A stretch of DNA of 64,000 bases from Sphingobium subterraneum (GTDB lineage: Bacteria; Pseudomonadota; Alphaproteobacteria; Sphingomonadales; Sphingomonadaceae), in contig NZ_JACIJP010000005.1 of NCBI RefSeq assembly GCF_014199435.1, positions 124,001-188,000 on the forward strand, read 5' to 3'. Made by a program: the position numbers and the translations under genes. Under the pieces are notes generated by a model, which saw only the letters and a program-made list of their open reading frames with translations, was not told the origin of the DNA and searched no databases. Numbering within the stretch: position 1 is the stretch's first letter; each line of letters starts with the position of its first letter. Of this stretch, positions 60,459 to 64,000 are shown piece by piece.

Positions 60459-62965
60459 TGATGGCCCGCCGCGATCCGCTCTCCGACTATAACACCAAGC
60501 GTGATTTCACGCGCACGGCCGAACCGAAGGGCAAGCGCGACACGAGCGGCGGCCAGCGTTTCCTGGTGCAGAAGCATGATGCGACCCGGCTGCACTGGGA
60601 TTTCCGGCTGGAAATGGATGGCGTCCTGAAAAGCTGGGCGGTGACGCGCGGTCCGAGCCTCGATCCCGATGACAAGCGCCTCGCCGTGCGCACGGAGGAC
60701 CATCCGCTCGATTATGCGACCTTCGAGGGGACCATTCCCAAGGGCGAATATGGCGGCGGCACGGTGATGCTGTGGGACGAAGGCACCTGGGAAGCGGTCG
60801 GCGGCAAGGACCCGACCAAGACGATCGAGGAAGGGCATGTGCATGTCATCCTCCATGGCCATCGGATGAACGGTGAATGGCTGCTGGTGCGGATGAAGCC
60901 ACGCGGCAACGAAAAGCGTGAGAACTGGCTGCTTCGCAAGGTGGAGGATGAGGAGGCTGGCGCGTCGGATACGCTCGTCGAGGAGGCGCTCACCAGCGTG
61001 ACGACCGGGCGGACCATGGCGCAGATCGCGGCCGGGGAGACGCCCGTCACGCGGTCAAAATCCACGCCCGAAAAACCGAGCAAGACAACGCGCACCCCCG
61101 CCAAATCGGCCAAGGCAAAGGGAGGAAAAAGCGTTCCCCCCGCCTTCCGCGCGATCCAGCTGGCCACTCTGGTCGAGCGCGTGCCGGAGGGGTCGGACTG
61201 GATTCACGAAATCAAATATGACGGTTACAGGACGCTGCTCGCCATCGGCGGAGGCGCCGTTAAGGCCTATACCCGCACCGGCCTGGACTGGTCGGACACA
61301 TTTGCGCCTGTGTGCGACGCCGCCAGCCAACTCGACATCGGCAGCGCGCTGATCGATGGCGAGGTGGTGGCGCTCGACGCGGACGGTCGACCGAGCTTCT
61401 CCGCGCTACAACGGGCGCTAAAAGAGGGCGGGGCGCTCCATTATTTCGCGTTTGATCTGCTGGAGCAGGATAGCGAGGATCTGAGCGGCTTGCCCAATCT
61501 GGAGCGCAAGGAGCGGCTGGCGGCGTTGATGCAGGATGCGCCGACGCCGCTGCATTACGCCGATCATGTCGTCGGGGCAGGCGAAAAGCTGTTCCAGCGG
61601 CTGTGCAAGGACGGCTATGAGGGGGTGGTTTCCAAGCGCGCTGACGCGTCCTATCGCGGAACGCGGAGCCGTAATTGGCTGAAGATCAAATGCACGCGGC
61701 GCCAGGAATTTGTCGTGCTCGGTTACGGGATAAGCGACAAGGCGGGCCGTGGGCTGAAATCACTGCTGGTGGGGGTCCATGACGGCGGCGCGCTGCGCTA
61801 CGCCGGACGGGTGGGAACGGGGTTCGATGCCGCCACGCGCGACATGCTGGTGGCGACGATGGAGCCGCTCGCGCGCAAGACGCCCGCTGCCGATGTGCCG
61901 AAAGCCGTCGCGCGCGGCGTGCATTGGGTGAAGCCCTCGCTGGTTGTAGAAATCGCCTTTTCGGAATTTACGGCCGATCATATCCTGCGGCACCCCAGTT
62001 ACATCGGACTGCGGCAGGACAAGCCTGCCAAGGACGTCGTGGTGGAACAGCCGGTTGCTGTGCAGGATGAGACTGGGGGCGGCGAAAACCCCGACAACTC
62101 TTATCATGGCGTGACCATCACCCATCCCGAGCGCGTCATCGATCCGACAGCCCCGACGACGAAGGGCGCGCTCGCGGCCTATTATGCCAAGCTCGCCGAC
62201 CCGTTGCTCGCGTGGCTCGCCAATCGCCCTGTGAGCCTCGTCCGCTGCCCGCAGGGGCGCGAGAAGCAATGCTTTTTCCAGAAGCATGATGGTGGCAGCT
62301 TCGGCGACCGGGTGGACCGCATCTCGATTCCCGACACCAAGGGCAAGCAGGAAGACTATCTGGTCGTCAACACGCCGGAAAGCCTGCTGACCTGTGTGCA
62401 GATGGGCACGATCGAGCTGCACGGATGGGGATCGCCCGCCGATGACATCGAACATCCCGATCGGATGATCTTCGATCTCGATCCCGATGAGGGCGTCGAC
62501 TTTGCGACGGTGCGCAATGCCGCTGTGCAGTTGCGCGATCTGCTCGCCGAAATGGGATTGCAGAGCTTCGCGATGGTCTCCGGCGGCAAGGGCGTGCATG
62601 TCGTCGTTCCGCTCGACGGCAGCGCGGACTGGCCAGCGGTGAAGGACTTTGCCAGCCGGTTCGCGCAGGCGGTTTCGAGCGCGCATCCCGACCGGTTCAC
62701 GGCCAATATGCGCAAGGCGCAGCGCAAGGGAAAGATCTTCATCGACTGGCTGCGCAACGAGCGCGGAGCGACGGCGGTGATGCCCTATTCCGCGCGGGCG
62801 CGACCCCGGACCAGTGTTGCCGCCCCGGTCGAATGGAACGAGCTGGCATCGATGGAGACGGCCGCGCCCTTCACCATCAAGGATGCCGACACGCTCCTCA
62901 CGCGTGCCAAAAGCAAGGCGCTCAAGGCCTGGGGAAAGGCGGATCAGGCGCTGCCGGATACGTAG
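60455..62965 (+). CDS. ligD: ATP-dependent DNA ligase D (NHEJ)
   Basis: 836 residues; start GTG 60455 or ATG 60458/60461. Domain order: 3'-phosphoesterase (FLVQKHDATRLHWDFRLEMDG), ATP-dependent ligase (HEIKYDGYRTLLAI with the adenylated Lys, then GFDAATRDM and WVKPSLVVEIAFSEFT) and primase-polymerase (HPERVIDPTAPTTKGALAAYYA, FDLDPDEGVDF, SGGKGVHVVVPL). All three catalytic parts appear intact. Confidence 0.95.
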   Translation: MMMARRDPLSDYNTKRDFTRTAEPKGKRDTSGGQRFLVQKHDATRLHWDFRLEMDGVLKSWAVTRGPSLDPDDKRLAVRTEDHPLDYATFEGTIPKGEYGGGTVMLWDEGTWEAVGGKDPTKTIEEGHVHVILHGHRMNGEWLLVRMKPRGNEKRENWLLRKVEDEEAGASDTLVEEALTSVTTGRTMAQIAAGETPVTRSKSTPEKPSKTTRTPAKSAKAKGGKSVPPAFRAIQLATLVERVPEGSDWIHEIKYDGYRTLLAIGGGAVKAYTRTGLDWSDTFAPVCDAASQLDIGSALIDGEVVALDADGRPSFSALQRALKEGGALHYFAFDLLEQDSEDLSGLPNLERKERLAALMQDAPTPLHYADHVVGAGEKLFQRLCKDGYEGVVSKRADASYRGTRSRNWLKIKCTRRQEFVVLGYGISDKAGRGLKSLLVGVHDGGALRYAGRVGTGFDAATRDMLVATMEPLARKTPAADVPKAVARGVHWVKPSLVVEIAFSEFTADHILRHPSYIGLRQDKPAKDVVVEQPVAVQDETGGGENPDNSYHGVTITHPERVIDPTAPTTKGALAAYYAKLADPLLAWLANRPVSLVRCPQGREKQCFFQKHDGGSFGDRVDRISIPDTKGKQEDYLVVNTPESLLTCVQMGTIELHGWGSPADDIEHPDRMIFDLDPDEGVDFATVRNAAVQLRDLLAEMGLQSFAMVSGGKGVHVVVPLDGSADWPAVKDFASRFAQAVSSAHPDRFTANMRKAQRKGKIFIDWLRNERGATAVMPYSARARPRTSVAAPVEWNELASMETAAPFTIKDADTLLTRAKSKALKAWGKADQALPDT

Positions 62966-63080
62966 TCTTCCGGGTTTTGCGCCGAAACTTCTATCCACAG
63001 CTTTGATGCGCTCCTATTTGACGTCAGGCGTGTTTGCCCGCTAGGGCTGTCATAAAATTGTAACATATCGGGGTCTCGTC

Positions 63081-63557
63081 ATTCGTCAGATCGCTGCCTT
63101 GCCATATCGAACGGACGGGGATGCGCTCGACGCGCCCGTCAGCATCCTGCTCGTCACCTCGCGGGGGACGAAGCGCTGGGTCATTCCCAAGGGTAATCTG
63201 GTGAAAGGCCTGTCTCCCCACGCATCGGCCGCGCATGAAGCGGAAGAGGAAGCAGGGATCATCGGCTCGGTATGCCCGACACCACTGGGCAGCTACCCCT
63301 ATCGCAAGGTGTTGCGCAGTGGAGCGTCCCGGTGGATGGAGGTCGATGTCTTTCCCGTGCTAGTGACGCAGGAGCTCGACCAGTGGGAGGAGCAGGACCA
63401 GCGCGAGCGCCGCTGGTTCCCGCTTGCCGAAGCGGCGGATGCTGTGGACGAACCCGAGCTGCGCGACCTGATGCGCAAGTTCAAGGCTGCCGAATTTACC
63501 GCTCTCGCCAGGCGCGGCTTTCTGCCCGTCGCCACTGATATCAAAGAAGGTTTCAAG
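63081..63557 (+). CDS. Nudix hydrolase frame, open into the following DUF47 frame
   Basis: No ATG or GTG exists at the expected N-terminus; ATT 63081 (giving IRQIAALPYR) or TTG 63099 are the candidates. The Nudix core reads ILLVTSRGTKRWVIPKG and ASAAHEAEEEAGIIG, with His for the usual Arg in the box, and ends ERRWFPLAEAADAV. There is no stop codon before the DUF47 methionine at 63558; the frame stays open to the window end. Confidence 0.7.
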
Positions 63558-64000
63558 ATGTTTCACTGGTTCCAGAACCTGCTGCCCAAGCAGGGCAATT
63601 TCTTCAACCTGTTCGAGGCGCACGCCGTCACCCTGATTGCCGGGAGCGACGCGCTCGCCCGCCTGTTGCAGGGCGGCCCGTCGATGCAGGACCATATCCG
63701 CGAGATCATCGAGCGCGAGCATGAGGCCGACGCGATCATCCGCGAAGTGCTCCAGACCGTGCGCCGCACCTTCCTGACCCCCTTCGACCGCAGTGCGATC
63801 ACCAGCCTGATCGTCTCCATGGACGATGCCATCGACCAGATGCAGCAGACGGCGGGTGCGATCAGCCTTTACGAAGTCACCGATTTCTCGCAGGAAATGA
63901 AGGATATGGCGGCGATCATCGTCGATGCGTCGCGCCTGCTGGCCGAAGCGCTGCCCCTTCTGCGCAGCATCCACGCGAACGCCGCGCGGCTGCACGAACT
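63558..64000 (+). CDS. DUF47 (PhoU-like phosphate transport regulator) protein, 3' end missing
   Basis: The frame starting ATG 63558 reads MFHWFQNLLPKQGNFFNLFEAH and continues helical (QDHIREIIEREHEADAIIREVLQTVRRTFLTPFDRSAITSL, DDAIDQMQQTAGAISLYE). This is the DUF47/PhoU-like family that accompanies Pit phosphate transporters. AGAAGG lies 7 bp upstream, so it could be made separately from the upstream Nudix frame. Confidence 0.85.
   Translation, partial: MFHWFQNLLPKQGNFFNLFEAHAVTLIAGSDALARLLQGGPSMQDHIREIIEREHEADAIIREVLQTVRRTFLTPFDRSAITSLIVSMDDAIDQMQQTAGAISLYEVTDFSQEMKDMAAIIVDASRLLAEALPLLRSIHANAARLHE

Noticed and set aside
1..64000. tRNA, rRNA and CRISPR features
   Set aside because: No T-loop/acceptor pattern, no rRNA segment and no regularly spaced repeats were seen.

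Overview
The window looks like chromosomal DNA of an alphaproteobacterium of the order Sphingomonadales. The evidence is high GC content, one bifunctional Rel/Spo enzyme, a purC-purS-purQ cluster, a decayed Rhodobacter-type gene transfer agent (GTA) cluster ending in a DUF2793 gene, and copies of the sphingomonad palindromic repeat that reads as RPEPVEG when translated. No rRNA, tRNA or CRISPR array was seen.

Layout. 1-8.6 kb: housekeeping genes (peroxiredoxin end, ferritin-like protein, M23 peptidase, ErpA-type carrier, XthA, Rel/Spo), an HxlR regulator and a LytS/LytR two-component pair. 8.6-16.8 kb: GtrA protein, a large GT-C-like membrane protein, tadA, rpmB, envelope proteins and purC/purS/purQ, with an orphan Imm40-like gene between purC and purS. 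17-23 kb: patatin-like protein, hydrolase, TRIC channel, glutamine amidotransferase and an EpsC-type serine acetyltransferase with a small gene just upstream. 23-29 kb: a complete tripartite RND efflux operon. 29-32 kb: ene-reductase, PAP2 phosphatase and trmB.

32.4-35.6 kb holds the clearest mobile element: a 3,240-bp IS1-family transposon with perfect 24-bp terminal inverted repeats and an 8-bp target duplication. It carries an XRE-ImmA/IrrE metalloprotease gene, an unknown 220-residue partner, two small proteins and an unusually large dyad. It has split a gene for a 164-residue exported protein, whose reading frame is restored exactly when the element and one target copy are removed. 36-39.5 kb: metK, lnt and a VTT-family membrane protein.

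39.7-42.9 kb is a collapsed GTA cluster. A small-terminase-like gene is followed by a chimeric ORF whose first ~130 codons are the 5' end of a large terminase and whose remainder is the 3' part of the GTA baseplate-hub gene; everything normally between them is missing. 43-49.1 kb: OmpA-type porin with a long polyproline linker, SodC, BI-1 protein, phosphatase and two UDP-sugar genes. 49.2-56.2 kb: an NAD-dependent molybdenum formate dehydrogenase operon (fdsGBA-fdsD-fdhD) behind a LysR regulator. fdsB contains an in-frame 81-bp palindromic repeat. 56.2-64 kb: cytochrome b561-YceI fusion, ABC-F protein, bacterial NHEJ genes (ku, ligD), and a Nudix frame that runs without a stop into a DUF47 frame cut by the window edge.
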